64,000 bases of DNA. It comes from an uncultured Bacteroides sp. Lineage in GTDB: Bacteria; Bacteroidota; Bacteroidia; Bacteroidales; Bacteroidaceae. Position 1 is the first letter of the stretch, and each line of letters opens with the position of its first letter. Below are positions 1 through 9,118 of the stretch, piece by piece. A model generated the notes under the pieces. That model ran no database searches, was not told the origin of the DNA, and saw only the letters and a program-made list of their open reading frames with translations. The DNA lies in the NCBI GenBank assembly GCA_944321465.1, contig CALULL010000005.1:62001-126000 (forward strand). Reading direction: 5' to 3'. The translations under genes and the position numbers were made by a program.

Positions 1-4
1 GGGG

Positions 5-62
5 GGCGCACCTGTGCCGCCGCAGATGTGCAAAAGCCCTCTTGGCGGGCTTGCAGGAGCCG
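5..62. repeat. 22-bp palindromic array, copy 1 (edge of window)
   Basis: Dyads with arms like GGCGCA and TGTGCC around a CC or GG centre sit at about 11.5, 33.5 and 56.5, a 22-23 bp spacing. The first is clear and the other two are degenerate. The array lies just upstream of the map promoter and may continue to the left of the window. It belongs to the family described for 9009-9118 and 59205-59285. Confidence 0.6.
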
Positions 63-73
63 GGGCAAAGGCG

Positions 74-81
74 TATCTTTG
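74..81 (+). promoter_or_regulatory. map promoter, -7 box
   Basis: TATCTTTG matches the Bacteroidota -7 consensus TAnnTTTG. A weak TTG lies about 20 bp upstream at 51-53. The predicted transcript start is about 20 bp before the map ATG. Confidence 0.6.
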
Positions 82-109
82 TGGGCGCAAAAAAGAACAG
101 GAAATAGCG

Positions 110-964
110 ATGAAGAAATTTTCCAAGGTACTGCGTTTCACTCCGAAGAACTACCCCGACGAAGTGGAAGCCAAGGTGCAGCAGTATAAACGCGAGGGGT
201 ACAAGCTGCCGGGCCGCCACGCCCTGCGCACGCCCGAGCAGCTGGCGGGCATACGCGAGAGTGCCAAGATAAACACGGCGTTGCTGGACTACCTGTCGGA
301 GAACATCCGCGAGGGCATGACGACGGCCGACATCGACCACATGGTCTACGCCTTCACGACCGACCACGATGCCATACCGGCGCCTTTCCTCTACGAGGGC
401 TTCCCCAAGAGCGTGTGCACGAGCCTGAACGACGTGGTGTGCCACGGCATACCCAGCCCCCGGGTGCGGCTCAAGGAGGGCGACATCCTCAACGTGGACG
501 TGTCGACCATCTACAAGGGCTACTTCTCCGATGCCTCGCGCATGTACATCATAGGGCAGGCCAGCGAGGAGGCCCGCCGCCTGGTGCAGGTGGCCCGCGA
601 GTGCCGCGACATAGGCGTGCAGGCTGCCCGGCCCTGGGCGCGCTTGGGCGACGTGGGCGCAGCCATCCAGGAACATGCCGAGAAGAACGGCTACAGCGTG
701 GTGCGCGACTTGTGCGGACACGGCGTAGGGCTGCAATTCCACGAGGAGCCCGACGTGGAGCACTATGGCCGCCGGGGCACGGGGATGCTCATCGTGCCGG
801 GCATGACGTTCACCATCGAACCGATGATAAACGCCGGTGCCTACGACGTGTTCATTGACGAGGACGACGGCTGGACGGTGTTCACCGAGGACGGGGCGCT
901 GTCGGCCCAGTGGGAGAGCATGATACTGATAACCGAGGACGGCAACGAGGTCCTCACGCAGTGA
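110..964 (+). CDS. map: type I methionine aminopeptidase
   Basis: Removes the initiator methionine from nascent cytosolic proteins with a two-metal active site. All five metal ligands can be placed: D130 (in NVDVS), D141 (in SDAS), H204 (in GHGVG), E237 (in TIEP) and E269 (in QWE), with H112 (in CHG) as the usual active-site histidine. The D-D, D-H and H-E spacings match the E. coli enzyme. The protein is 284 residues, slightly longer than E. coli Map because of an N-terminal extension of about 40 residues before the pita-bread fold. The ATG at 110 (MKKFSK) is preferred over the in-frame ATG at 14, because the -7 box at 74-81 lies between them and the upstream part falls in a repeat array. 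rmuC follows 50 bp later on the same strand. Confidence 0.95.
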   Translation: MKKFSKVLRFTPKNYPDEVEAKVQQYKREGYKLPGRHALRTPEQLAGIRESAKINTALLDYLSENIREGMTTADIDHMVYAFTTDHDAIPAPFLYEGFPKSVCTSLNDVVCHGIPSPRVRLKEGDILNVDVSTIYKGYFSDASRMYIIGQASEEARRLVQVARECRDIGVQAARPWARLGDVGAAIQEHAEKNGYSVVRDLCGHGVGLQFHEEPDVEHYGRRGTGMLIVPGMTFTIEPMINAGAYDVFIDEDDGWTVFTEDGALSAQWESMILITEDGNEVLTQ

Positions 965-1014
965 GCCTCCCCCGTCAGCTTCCCTTCTGTCTCCGTATCT
1001 CAACTTTGTCTCTT

Positions 1015-2292
1015 ATGGAATTATTCTACCTGTTGACAGGGCTTGCGGTGGGTGCCGTCGCAGGCTATCTGGCCGCGCAGCGCAAGGCAGCTGTCGCCCG
1101 GGCCGAAGCACAGGCGGCACAGCAACGTCAGCAGCTGGTGGAGCGCACCGCCGCCGAGCACCAGTTGCAGCAGCAGCGCGAGTGGGAACAACGGCTGGAG
1201 CAGCAGCGGCGCGAGGCCGAGGAGATGCACCGGCGCATGGTGGCCGAGTTTGAGAACCTGTCCAACCGCATCTTCCAGGCCAAGGCCGAGGACTTCAGCC
1301 GCCTCAACGCCGAACGGCTCGACACGCTGCTGCGTCCGCTGACCGACAATCTGAAGGACTTCCGCGCCCGCGTGGAGCAGGTGTGCAACGACGGGGCTAA
1401 GGAACGCTTCTCGCTGGCCGAGCGCATCAAGGAGCTGGTGGAGCTGAACAAACGTCTGGGCGAGGATGCCGACAATCTGGCCCGTGCCTTGAAAGGCGAC
1501 GCCAAGGTGCAGGGCGACTGGGGCGAGATGCTGCTGGAGCGGCTGTTGCAGGCTTCGGGGCTGGTGGAAGGCGAGCACTACGTGCGTCAGGAGTTCTTGC
1601 GCGACGAGCACGGGGCCGTGCTTACGGGCGAGGAGAGCGGCCAGCGTATGCAGCCCGACGTGGTGGTGCGCTTCCCCGACGACAAGGAGATGATCATCGA
1701 CTCCAAAGTGTCGCTCACGGCCTATGCCGCCTATGCCGCTGCCGTCGACCGGACGGCCCGTGATGCCGCGCTGAAGGCCCACCTGAGGTCGGTGCGTGCC
1801 CACGTCGACGAGCTGAGCCGGAAGGACTATTCGCGCTACGACTCTAAGGCGCCGGACTTCGTAATGATGTTCGTCCCCGTCGAGGGCGCTTACCTGCTGG
1901 CCATCCAGAACGACGAACGGCTGTGGGAATACGCCTACAATAAGAAAGTGGTGCTGATGAGCCCCACGAACCTCATCAGTGCCTTGCGCCTTTCGCTCGA
2001 CCTGTGGCGGCGCGAGGACCAGGTGAAGAACGTCGAGGCCATCGTGCGCCGGGGCACGGCACTCTACGAGAAGGTGGCTTCGTTTGCCGACACTTTCCTG
2101 TCCGTCGGCGACAAGCTGGCTGCCGCCCGCCAGAGCTACGACAAGGCACTGGGGCAGCTGACGGAGGGCAACGGCAGCGTCATCCGTCAGACGGAGCTGC
2201 TTGGCAAGATGGGCCTGAACCCCAAGAAACGCATCTCGCCCCGGCTGCAGGCCCACGGGGACGACGACAGTGCGGAGGCTTCTGTCTCCTGA
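1015..2292 (+). CDS. rmuC: RmuC-family DNA recombination protein
   Basis: A 425-residue RmuC homologue. The family is linked to limiting inversions and rearrangements at repeats and has a restriction-endonuclease-like fold. The N-terminus is one hydrophobic membrane segment (residues 1-20). A long coiled coil rich in Gln, Glu and Arg follows (about 25-90), then the conserved nuclease-like domain, with the GDWGE motif after KGDAK and the IIDSK motif. The start MELFYLL at 1015 is chosen because the membrane segment begins there and the in-frame upstream ATG lies inside map. It is convergent with tyrS, and a 19-bp perfect inverted repeat separates the two. Confidence 0.9.
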   Translation: MELFYLLTGLAVGAVAGYLAAQRKAAVARAEAQAAQQRQQLVERTAAEHQLQQQREWEQRLEQQRREAEEMHRRMVAEFENLSNRIFQAKAEDFSRLNAERLDTLLRPLTDNLKDFRARVEQVCNDGAKERFSLAERIKELVELNKRLGEDADNLARALKGDAKVQGDWGEMLLERLLQASGLVEGEHYVRQEFLRDEHGAVLTGEESGQRMQPDVVVRFPDDKEMIIDSKVSLTAYAAYAAAVDRTARDAALKAHLRSVRAHVDELSRKDYSRYDSKAPDFVMMFVPVEGAYLLAIQNDERLWEYAYNKKVVLMSPTNLISALRLSLDLWRREDQVKNVEAIVRRGTALYEKVASFADTFLSVGDKLAAARQSYDKALGQLTEGNGSVIRQTELLGKMGLNPKKRISPRLQAHGDDDSAEASVS

Positions 2293-2316
2293 CAGGTCTC
2301 GTGCGGGCAGAAACGA

Positions 2317-2361
2317 CGAGGGGAGGCAAAGACCCATGTTGCGGGTCTTTGCCTCCCCTCG
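2317..2361. terminator. perfect 19-bp inverted repeat between convergent rmuC and tyrS
   Basis: Arms 2317-2335 and 2343-2361 are perfectly complementary around a 7-nt loop. Neither side has a T-tract, so intrinsic termination is inferred from position and stem strength. It would serve both strands. Confidence 0.6.
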
Positions 2362-2383
2362 ATGTCGTGTAGCCTTCGGCGGG

Positions 2384-3676
2384 CTATTTGGCAATGAGCA
2401 GGTAGTAGTTCTTCTTGCCGCGCTGCACGAGCAGGTACTTGTCGTCCAGCAGGTCGTTGGTGTCTATCGTGCGGTCGAAGGCTGTCAGCTTCTCCTTGTT
2501 GAGCGACACGCCTCCGCCTTGTACCAGCTTGCGCATCTCGCCCTTCGAGGCAAAGACGGCAGCGTGCTCGGTGAAGAGGTCTACGGCTTTGATGCCTGCG
2601 GCCAGTGCGTCGCGCGACACCTCAAACTGCGGTACGCCCTCGAAGACGGAGAGCAGCGTCTGCTCGTCGAGCTTCTTCAGGGCCTCCGACGTGCCTCCGC
2701 CGAAGAGAATGGCCGATGCCTCTACGGCAGCTTCGTAGTCGGCCTGGGAGTGTACCATGACGGTAACCTCCTGTGCCAGCCGCTTCTGCAGCACGCGCAG
2801 GTGGGGGGCAGCTTCGTGTTCGGCGGTCAGTGCCTCGATTTCTTCTTTGGGAAGTGCCGTGAAAATCTTGATGTAGCGGGCGGCATCGGCATCGCTGACG
2901 TTGAGCCAGAACTGGTAGAACTTGTAGGGCGAGGTGTAGCGCGGGTCGAGCCACACGTTTCCGCTCTCCGTTTTGCCGAACTTGCCTCCGTCGGCCTTGG
3001 TGATGAGGGGGCAGGTGAGGGCGTAGACTTCGCCCCCGTTGGTGCGGCGTATCAGTTCGGCCCCGGTGGTGATGTTGCCCCATTGGTCGCTTCCGCCCAT
3101 CTGCAACTTGCATCCCTTGGTCTCGTAGAGGTGCAGGAAGTCGTAGCCTTGCAGCAACTGGTAGGTGAACTCGGTGAAAGAAAGTCCGTCCCGCGCTTCA
3201 CCGTTGAGGCGTTTCTTCACGCTGTCTTTGGCCATCATGTAGTTCACGGTGATGTGTTTGCCCACTTCCCGTGCGAAGTCCAGGAAGCTGAAGTCCTTCA
3301 TCCAGTCGTAGTTGTTTACCAGTTCGGCGTGGTTGGGAGCGTCCGAGTCGAAGTCCAGGAACTTGGCCAGCTGGCGTCTCATTCCCTCTTGGTTGCGGCG
3401 CAGGGTCTCCTCGTCCAGCAGATTACGCTCGGCCGACTTGCCCGAGGGGTCTCCAATCATGCCGGTGGCTCCTCCGATGAGGGCGATGGGCTTGTGCCCG
3501 CAACGCTGGAAGTGTCGCAGTATCATCACGCTGCACAAGTGTCCTATGTGGAGCGAGTCTGCCGTTGGGTCGAAGCCGATGTACGCGGTGACTTGTTCTT
3601 TAGCCAGGAGTTCTTCGGTGCCCGGCATCATGTCGTGGAGCATTCCACGCCATCTTAATTCTTCTACAAAGTTCAT
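2384..3676 (-). CDS. tyrS: tyrosyl-tRNA synthetase
   Basis: Charges tRNA-Tyr with tyrosine in the cytosol; a class I synthetase of 430 residues, normal for bacteria. The HIGH signature is intact in DSLHIGH, and the KMSKS loop reads KFGKTE, the usual bacterial TyrRS variant. The [10 protein letters not shown] motif of the tyrosine and tRNA site is also present. The last 80 or so residues form the S4-like RNA-binding domain. MNFVEEL at 3676 is chosen as start; a longer open frame to 3835 crosses the -7 box and lacks family similarity. It has its own promoter, although the tatD-like stop lies only 73 bp upstream. Confidence 0.96.
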   Translation of the reverse strand: MNFVEELRWRGMLHDMMPGTEELLAKEQVTAYIGFDPTADSLHIGHLCSVMILRHFQRCGHKPIALIGGATGMIGDPSGKSAERNLLDEETLRRNQEGMRRQLAKFLDFDSDAPNHAELVNNYDWMKDFSFLDFAREVGKHITVNYMMAKDSVKKRLNGEARDGLSFTEFTYQLLQGYDFLHLYETKGCKLQMGGSDQWGNITTGAELIRRTNGGEVYALTCPLITKADGGKFGKTESGNVWLDPRYTSPYKFYQFWLNVSDADAARYIKIFTALPKEEIEALTAEHEAAPHLRVLQKRLAQEVTVMVHSQADYEAAVEASAILFGGGTSEALKKLDEQTLLSVFEGVPQFEVSRDALAAGIKAVDLFTEHAAVFASKGEMRKLVQGGGVSLNKEKLTAFDRTIDTNDLLDDKYLLVQRGKKNYYLLIAK

Positions 3677-3731
3677 CGAATGCTTAGTCTTTTGTTTATA
3701 TAGGGTTAGTCTATTGCTCGTTGTGTGAGCG

Positions 3732-3739
3732 CAAAAGTA
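3732..3739 (-). promoter_or_regulatory. tyrS promoter, -7 box
   Basis: Read on the minus strand this is TACTTTTG, matching TAnnTTTG. It lies just beyond the stop codon of the upstream tatD-like gene and leaves a 5' leader of about 50 nt. Confidence 0.6.
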
Positions 3740-3749
3740 CGACTCTTTA

Positions 3750-4442
3750 TCAGTAATAGCAACAAAAGGAGGGAAAAAACACCCGCCGCACATTGTCCCG
3801 CAGGGTCGGTAGCAGGCGTTCGGGTGTGGTTTCACGGGCTTGGGCTACGCGCTGTAGCAGGACGGGCAGGGGGGTGGGGCAGTCGTCGGTCTCCAGCAGC
3901 AGGCGGTCTGAGGGCACGGTGCGGAGGGCTTCCGCCTGCCAGTGTTCGCCGAAGGAGAGCCAGAAGCCGTGTCTCAGGTAGTCGGTTGCCAGCTGTGCCT
4001 TGCCTCTGAAGCCGTGGAGTATCCAAGGCACGGTGGGGCGCAGCATCCGGTGTGCGGCCAGCAGTTCGGCCTGTGCCTTCACCAGGTGTATGACGAGCGG
4101 TTTTCCGGTTTCCTCGGCCATGCGGGCTTGTTGCAGGAACACGTCTGTCTGGAGTTCCATCGGGGCGGTGGCCAGTTTGTCGAGTCCGGCTTCGCCTATG
4201 GCTACGACATCGGGGCGGGCGAGCGCTCCGGCAAGCAGGGCGAGCAGGCGGGGGAGTTGTCCGGCTTTCTGTGCAGGGCCTACGTCCCAGGGGTGTATGC
4301 CTACGGATAGCCACGTCGGCGGAGTGGCTTGCCGCGCGGGGCAGTAGGGGGGTACGTCGGCGGGCGTGTGGCAGACGATGGCCGTGGCGGGAGGTGTCGG
4401 CGTGTGGTGGGTGTGGATGTCTATGGGCAGGGTAGCGGTCAT
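3750..4442 (-). CDS. TatD-family metal-dependent hydrolase
   Basis: A 230-residue TatD-like deoxyribonuclease-family hydrolase, a metal-dependent TIM barrel. Visible motifs are DIHTHH near the N-terminus (first metal site), GEAGLD (bridging Glu), IHLVKA and LHGF (metal His), and ETDDCP (catalytic Asp). The protein is about 30 residues shorter than typical TatD, and IHLVKA replaces the more usual IHxR motif. Its ATG overlaps the yidD stop as ATGA at 4439-4442, indicating translational coupling. The substrate cannot be told from sequence. Confidence 0.85.
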   Translation of the reverse strand: MTATLPIDIHTHHTPTPPATAIVCHTPADVPPYCPARQATPPTWLSVGIHPWDVGPAQKAGQLPRLLALLAGALARPDVVAIGEAGLDKLATAPMELQTDVFLQQARMAEETGKPLVIHLVKAQAELLAAHRMLRPTVPWILHGFRGKAQLATDYLRHGFWLSFGEHWQAEALRTVPSDRLLLETDDCPTPLPVLLQRVAQARETTPERLLPTLRDNVRRVFFPSFCCYY

Positions 4443-4687
4443 GGTACAGGGTCGTAGCCCGAGCCTCCCCAGGGGTGGCAGCGCAGGATGCGCCGTAGGG
4501 CAAGCCACAGCCCTTTGAAGGGACCGTGTCTGCGAATGGCCTCGGCGGCATATTGCGAGCAGGTGGGGGTAAAGCGGCAGGAGGGCGGAGTGAGGGGCGA
4601 TATGAAACGTTGGTAGAAGTAGATGGGTTGTAGCAGTATCCACGATAGCAGGCGGAGGACTGTTGCCGGCCAGGAATCAGTCTTCAT
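4439..4687 (-). CDS. yidD: membrane protein insertion efficiency factor YidD
   Basis: Small (82 residues) inner-membrane-associated protein that assists YidC-dependent insertion. Family hallmarks are [14 protein letters not shown] followed by [11 protein letters not shown] and a terminal GYDPVP. It overlaps the end of rnpA by 11 bp and the start of the tatD-like gene by 4 bp. The rnpA-yidD order is conserved in many bacteria. Confidence 0.95.
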   Translation of the reverse strand: MKTDSWPATVLRLLSWILLQPIYFYQRFISPLTPPSCRFTPTCSQYAAEAIRRHGPFKGLWLALRRILRCHPWGGSGYDPVP

Positions 4688-5105
4688 GGGTGGTGTGGGT
4701 TGAGTCCGGTCGGGTTGCCGGCCGGTCGGTTGGCAGCTGCTCGGCTATGCGGGTCAGGGCAAGAGCCATGCGTTCCTTTACTTGCTTGGTAGTGGCCGGG
4801 CTGTCGGACAGGTAGATGAAGGCAATGGCCAGCCTGCATTCCTGTTGCTGGAGCACGGGCAGCAGAATGTGCTTGCTGAGGCGGTAGGCTTCGCGTATTT
4901 GGCGTTTGACCCGGTTGCGCTTCACGGCGCGTTTGAAGCGTTTCTTTGGCACGCTTACCAGTATGGCAGCCTGGGCTTCCAGTTCGTCGAGCGGCAGGTA
5001 GACCACTCTCAGCGGGAAGAGCGAGAACGAACGTGCCTTCCCGGCAAAGAGCTTGTCGATGGCTTTTTGCTTGTTGAGGCGTTCTGTTTTGCTGAGAGTG
5101 TGCAT
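4677..5105 (-). CDS. rnpA: ribonuclease P protein component
   Basis: The basic protein subunit that helps the RNase P RNA mature the 5' ends of tRNAs. The RNR signature is present as [14 protein letters not shown], after the conserved [12 protein letters not shown] strand. The protein is 142 residues, with a polar, probably disordered tail of about 25 residues (rich in Thr, Asp and Pro). rpmH, often the upstream neighbour of rnpA, is absent here; hemD lies upstream instead, as in other Bacteroidales. Confidence 0.95.
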   Translation of the reverse strand: MHTLSKTERLNKQKAIDKLFAGKARSFSLFPLRVVYLPLDELEAQAAILVSVPKKRFKRAVKRNRVKRQIREAYRLSKHILLPVLQQQECRLAIAFIYLSDSPATTKQVKERMALALTRIAEQLPTDRPATRPDSTHTTHED

Positions 5106-5221
5106 GGTGTGCTGGTTGTCTTATGTATTGACGGCTGGACAGGCACCGGCTCTTCTCTGTGGCACGTGGCTCGCTTGCAGGGGAGGCGGTAGTCTGTCCA
5201 GCCGGCCGGTATTGCGGGAGA

Positions 5222-5974
5222 TTACTTCTCCTTGTTGTTTTCCTTGATGAACATGTCCAGTGCGGCTGTCATGGAAGGTGCCTGCACGCTGGGGGCCTCA
5301 AGGTCGAGGCGCAGACCGGCATCGCGCACGGCTTGTGCCGTAGTGGCACCGAACGTGCCTATCTTGATGTCCTTCTGCTCGAAGTTGGGGAAGTTCTTTT
5401 GCAGCGAGCTGACCCCTGCCGGGCTGAAGAACACCAGCATGTCGTAGTCGAATGCCTCGTCGGGGCGGAAATCGTTGCTCACCGTGCGGTACATTACCAC
5501 TTCCGTGTGTTTCACTTTACACTTGTCGAGCTGGTTCTTTATCTCGTCCGTATGGACATCGGACATGGGAACCAGGTATTTCTCCGTCTTGTGTTTGGTG
5601 ATGGCGGGCATCAGGTCGTCGAACTTGCCTGTGTTTCCAAAGAAGATTTTGCGTTTGCGGTACTGCACGTACTTTTGTATGTACAGTGCGATGGCTTCGG
5701 TGACACAGAAGTATTTCATTGTCTCGGGGATGGTCACGCGCATCTCCGTGCAGAGATGAAAGAAGTGGTCGATGGCGTGGCGGGAGGTGAATACGATGGC
5801 TGTGTAGTCCAAGATTGAGACTTTCTGTTGCCTGAACTCTTTCGCCGAAAGGCTTTCCACCTTGATGAAAGGGCGAAAATCTATTTTCACTCCATACTTT
5901 TCAGCAATGTCGTAGTATGGCGACTTCTCGGATGTCGGCTTGGGCTGCGACACCAATACTTTCTTAATCTTCAA
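5222..5974 (-). CDS. hemD: uroporphyrinogen-III synthase
   Basis: Cyclises hydroxymethylbilane to uroporphyrinogen III in tetrapyrrole synthesis. The 250-residue protein shows the two-lobe HemD pattern: KVLVSQP at the start, IVFTSRHAIDHFF, and MLVFFSPAGVSSL followed by GTFGATTAQAV in the C-terminal lobe. HemD is poorly conserved, so the family call rests on these motifs and the conserved neighbours. The reading frame opens with TTG at 5974, sharing a 4-bp TTGA overlap with the DUF4271 stop. Codons look richer in A/T (many AAG/AAA lysines) than those of neighbouring genes. Confidence 0.85.
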   Translation of the reverse strand: MKIKKVLVSQPKPTSEKSPYYDIAEKYGVKIDFRPFIKVESLSAKEFRQQKVSILDYTAIVFTSRHAIDHFFHLCTEMRVTIPETMKYFCVTEAIALYIQKYVQYRKRKIFFGNTGKFDDLMPAITKHKTEKYLVPMSDVHTDEIKNQLDKCKVKHTEVVMYRTVSNDFRPDEAFDYDMLVFFSPAGVSSLQKNFPNFEQKDIKIGTFGATTAQAVRDAGLRLDLEAPSVQAPSMTAALDMFIKENNKEK

Positions 5975-6720
5975 AGTCCTAAATTTTTATTTATCAACAA
6001 TCCACTTACTGCGCTCAGGCTTCGGTAGAACACGAAGCAAGGCACGATTTCCAGGGCGCAAAAGTACAAAATTAAAAGATACACGCCATGTGTGCGCCTG
6101 CAAAAAAGCCTTAGCCACTTGTAGAAGATTAACATTTTGGCGGAAATCAGCAGAATTGCGCCGATTGTGACGGAAACCTGGAGGCTGAAATTGGTGTAGA
6201 CGGCGAAAAGCGCGAGCGCGAAAAGCGCGAAACTGGCGTAGTAGAGCAGCGACGAATAGGCTTCCATCCACAGCGACGAGCGCGTTTCGTCAAAAAAAAT
6301 CCAACCCACCAGCGAGTAGACGAGCCATTTGAACGTCAAGTAGGCTGTCACTCCGCCAATGCAGGCTGCCAGCAGCAAGTGGGGCGATGCGAGGTTTCCG
6401 GGCTGGGGCAGGAGGCCTGTCTGTAGGCGGAACAGGAATATCCCTCCCACGACGCACGCCTGTAGTACGAGTAGCAGCAGGCTGTGCATGTCGGTGGCGG
6501 TAGAGGTGTTGAACAGGTTGCCCCGCCCGCGTTGTAGCAGGAAGTCGCGCCCCAGTTGGCAGAGCAGCTTGCGGCTGTTGCCCAGCACGTAGGCCGAAGC
6601 CAGAAAGCAGCACAGCAGGACGAGTGTCAGCACGTCGTCGGTGCGTGGCGAGTAGGGCAGGGGAAGGCCCGTGACGTTCCACGGGGCGGCATCCGTCAGC
6701 AGGGTGGTGAGCGGGTTCAT
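5971..6720 (-). CDS. DUF4271 membrane protein
   Basis: A 249-residue polytopic membrane protein with about six hydrophobic stretches, for example TLVLLCCFLASAYVLG, LLLLVLQACVVGGIFLF and LLYYASFALFALALFAVY. It matches the Bacteroidota family DUF4271, which in related genomes sits directly upstream of hemD; its function is unknown. The ATG at 6720 overlaps the LOG-family stop as ATGA, which fixes the start. It is part of a coupled run with hemD downstream. Confidence 0.8.
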   Translation of the reverse strand: MNPLTTLLTDAAPWNVTGLPLPYSPRTDDVLTLVLLCCFLASAYVLGNSRKLLCQLGRDFLLQRGRGNLFNTSTATDMHSLLLLVLQACVVGGIFLFRLQTGLLPQPGNLASPHLLLAACIGGVTAYLTFKWLVYSLVGWIFFDETRSSLWMEAYSSLLYYASFALFALALFAVYTNFSLQVSVTIGAILLISAKMLIFYKWLRLFCRRTHGVYLLILYFCALEIVPCFVFYRSLSAVSGLLINKNLGL

Positions 6721-7307
6721 AGGGCGGCGAATTTGCGTATGGAGGCATCCCATTGCGGCGTTTCAGCTACCAGCCGCAGGGCTTCGGCGGGGGTGGATGC
6801 CACGTGCCAGATGCCGGCATGTTGCGGGCGCATGAAGTGTTCGTCCACCGCCCGGCGGAACATTGCCAGCAGGGGGTCGTAGTAGCCGTTCACGTTGAGC
6901 AGCACCACGGGCTTGAGGTACAGCCCCAGCTGTTTCCAGGTGATGACTTCGAGCAGCTCCTCCAGCGTGCCGCAGCCGCCCGGGAGGGCTATGGTGGCAT
7001 CGCCCAGCTGCGCCATCAGCCGCTTGCGCTGGTGCATGTTGTCCACCTCCACCAGTTGTGTCAGGCCGGTGTGCTGCCAGCCCTGTTCCACCATGAAGCG
7101 GGGGATGACGCCCGTCACCCGTCCTCCTGCCGCGAGTGCGGCGTTGCTCACGGCTGCCATCAGGCCCATGCGGCCTGCCCCGTTCACCACGCCTATGCCT
7201 GCTTCGGCCAGCAGGGTGCCCAGCTGGCGGGCGGCCTCGAAGTAGGCGGGGCCTATCTGCGTGCTTGAAGCGCAATACACGCACACGTTCTTTATGTCGT
7301 TCTTCAT
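6717..7307 (-). CDS. LOG-family (TIGR00730) nucleotide phosphoribohydrolase-like protein
   Basis: A 196-residue Rossmann-fold protein of the LOG / lysine-decarboxylase-like family. Members hydrolyse nucleoside 5'-monophosphates such as cytokinin riboside monophosphate to base and ribose 5-phosphate. The signature PGGCGTLEE is present, along with VNGAGRMGLM for nucleotide binding and the N-terminal VCVYCASS strand. The true substrate in this bacterium is unknown. It lies 58 bp downstream of the GH3-like gene and is 4-bp coupled to DUF4271. Confidence 0.88.
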   Translation of the reverse strand: MKNDIKNVCVYCASSTQIGPAYFEAARQLGTLLAEAGIGVVNGAGRMGLMAAVSNAALAAGGRVTGVIPRFMVEQGWQHTGLTQLVEVDNMHQRKRLMAQLGDATIALPGGCGTLEELLEVITWKQLGLYLKPVVLLNVNGYYDPLLAMFRRAVDEHFMRPQHAGIWHVASTPAEALRLVAETPQWDASIRKFAAL

Positions 7308-7365
7308 TCCTGTGTCGGTCTGTTCTGCTTGTGCCCGGGGTGTCCGGGCGGGTGGCCGTCTGTGC

Positions 7366-8913
7366 CTAAACCTCCTCTGCGGAAATGGCGGAAGAGTCGG
7401 CGGTCGTGTTCAGTTTCAGCATTTCCTCGATGTGCTCGCGCGTGTTGCTCAGTCGTGGCACCTTGTGCTGTCCGCCCAGTTTGCCCTTGGAGGCCAGCCA
7501 GTCGCGGAACAGGCCGGGACGGGCTATGACAAGCTCGGGCGACTGTAGGGCGAGGTCGTTCTGGCGTTTGGCTTCGTAGTCGGAGTTGACTTCCTTGAGC
7601 GTGTCGTCCAGCACGCGCGCGAACCGCTGCACGTCGTCCGGCATACGGGCAAACTCCACGAGCCACTGGTGGCGGCATTTGGCATGTTCGTCCATGAAGA
7701 CGGGTGCCGCCGAGTAGTCGGTTATCTGCGCCCCCGTGGCCTGGCAGGCGCGGGCCAGGGCTTTCTCGGCGTTGTCCACGATAAGCTCTTCGCCGAAGGC
7801 GTTGATGAAGTGCTTGGTGCGTCCGGTGATGACAAACTTGTAGGGCCGGATGGAGGTGAAGCGCACGGTGTCGCCTATCATGTAACGCCACAGTCCCGCC
7901 GAGGTCGAGATGACGAGCGCGTAGTTGCGCCCCGTCTCCACCTGGTCGAGGCTGTAGGTGCGGGGTGCGTCGGAACCGACGTCTTCGAGCGGGACAAACT
8001 CGTAGAAGATGCCATAGTCCACCATGAGCAGCATGGCCGGGTCGGCGGGGTCGTTCTGCGTCCCGAAGTAGCCCTCGCTGGCGTTGTAGGTCTCCACGTA
8101 GTGCATGCGGGGGCTTCGGATAATCTGCTGGTACTGTTCCCGGTAGGGCGTGAAGGCCACGCCTCCGTGGAAGAACACCTCCAGGTCGGGCCACACTTGT
8201 TCGAGGCTCTCGCGGCCCGTCTTTTCCAGTATGTGCTTGATGAGCACCAGCATCCACGAAGGTACGCCCGAGAGGTTGGTGACGTGCTGCCCGATGGTGG
8301 TGCGGGCGATGGCCTCTATTTTGGGCTCGAAGTGTTCCATGAGGGCTATTTCCTTCGAAGGTACCCGGATGAGGTTGACCAGCGGGTTGATGTTTTCGAT
8401 AAGTATGGCCGAGAGGTCGCCCACCAGGCTGTGGTTGGTGGCCAGGTTCGGGCTGTGGCTGCCGCCCAAAATCAGCCCCTTGCCGCTGAAGAAGCGGCTT
8501 TCGGGGTTTCCGTTCAGGTAGATGGCCACGGCATCCTGGCCTCCCCGGTAGTGGGTGTCGTGCAGCGACTCTCGGCTGACGGGCAGGAACTTGCTCTTGT
8601 CGTTGGTCGTGCCCGAGGACTTGGCAAACCATCGTATTTCGGTAGGCCACAGCAGGTTTTGCTCGCCCGCCCTCATGCGCTCGACGTAGGGCTTCACCTC
8701 TTCGTAGGTCTGCACGGGGAAGCGGTTCTTGAAGTCGTCGTAAGTGCGGATGGAGGCGTAGCCGTGGCGTTGTCCCCACTCCGTTCGGGCAGCTGTGTGC
8801 GTCAGCCGCAGCAAGACCTGTTGCTGCAGGTCGCCGGCTTCTCCGGCGTAGCGGGCCAACTGCTTGCAGCGGTGGGCGAAGTATGTGTTGTACAAAAGCC
8901 GCGTAGTGTTCAT
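7366..8913 (-). CDS. GH3 auxin-responsive-like acyl-acid-amido synthetase family protein
   Basis: A 515-residue member of the GH3 adenylate-forming superfamily, common in Bacteroidota; plant relatives conjugate acyl acids to amino acids. The ATP-binding motif WFAKSSGTTNDKSKFLPV is clear, as are VETYNASEG and VPLEDV followed by YALVISTSAGLWRY. The bacterial substrate is unknown. MNTTRLL at 8913 is preferred over an in-frame ATG 30 bp upstream, which would place the start at the edge of the -7 box. It is divergent from pfkA and heads a leftward run ending with tatD. Confidence 0.88.
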   Translation of the reverse strand: MNTTRLLYNTYFAHRCKQLARYAGEAGDLQQQVLLRLTHTAARTEWGQRHGYASIRTYDDFKNRFPVQTYEEVKPYVERMRAGEQNLLWPTEIRWFAKSSGTTNDKSKFLPVSRESLHDTHYRGGQDAVAIYLNGNPESRFFSGKGLILGGSHSPNLATNHSLVGDLSAILIENINPLVNLIRVPSKEIALMEHFEPKIEAIARTTIGQHVTNLSGVPSWMLVLIKHILEKTGRESLEQVWPDLEVFFHGGVAFTPYREQYQQIIRSPRMHYVETYNASEGYFGTQNDPADPAMLLMVDYGIFYEFVPLEDVGSDAPRTYSLDQVETGRNYALVISTSAGLWRYMIGDTVRFTSIRPYKFVITGRTKHFINAFGEELIVDNAEKALARACQATGAQITDYSAAPVFMDEHAKCRHQWLVEFARMPDDVQRFARVLDDTLKEVNSDYEAKRQNDLALQSPELVIARPGLFRDWLASKGKLGGQHKVPRLSNTREHIEEMLKLNTTADSSAISAEEV

Positions 8914-8940
8914 AGTCTTCTGGAAACTTGTTTCGTTGCG

Positions 8941-8948
8941 CAAAAATA
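8941..8948 (-). promoter_or_regulatory. GH3-like gene promoter, -7 box
   Basis: The minus-strand reading is TATTTTTG, matching TAnnTTTG, about 28 bp before the ATG. No convincing TTTG -33 box is seen. Confidence 0.5.
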
Positions 8949-8990
8949 CGCTTATTTAGCATCCCTTGCATTCTTTTCGCCGTTTTTTTC

Positions 8991-8998
8991 TATCTTTA
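8991..8998 (+). promoter_or_regulatory. pfkA promoter, candidate -7 box
   Basis: TATCTTTA matches seven of eight positions of TAnnTTTG. A TTG lies about 21 bp upstream at 8966-8968. If real, transcription starts near 9005 and the whole repeat array at 9009-9118 lies in the pfkA leader. A minus-strand TATCTTTG at 9127-9134 could also fire leftward through the array. Confidence 0.45.
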
Positions 8999-9008
8999 CA
9001 GTCGGTTA

Positions 9009-9118
9009 GGACACAGGTGCGCCCGTCGGCTGGCACAGGTGTGCCGGGCGGGGAGCACAGGTTCGCTCCCGGGCGGGCAGAGGTGTGCCTGCACGGGCGT
9101 GCAGGCAGGGGTGTCCGG
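9009..9118. repeat. 22-bp palindromic array, copy 2 (pfkA leader)
   Basis: Dyad centres fall at 9016.5, 9038.5, 9060.5 and 9082.5, exactly 22 bp apart, and a fifth at 9110.5 follows a 6-bp insertion. The best core is GGCACAGGTGTGCC at 9032-9045. The insertion forms its own palindrome (GCCTGCA, CGGGC, GTGCAGGC region, 9088-9107). The array fills the space between the divergent GH3-like and pfkA genes. Confidence 0.85.
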
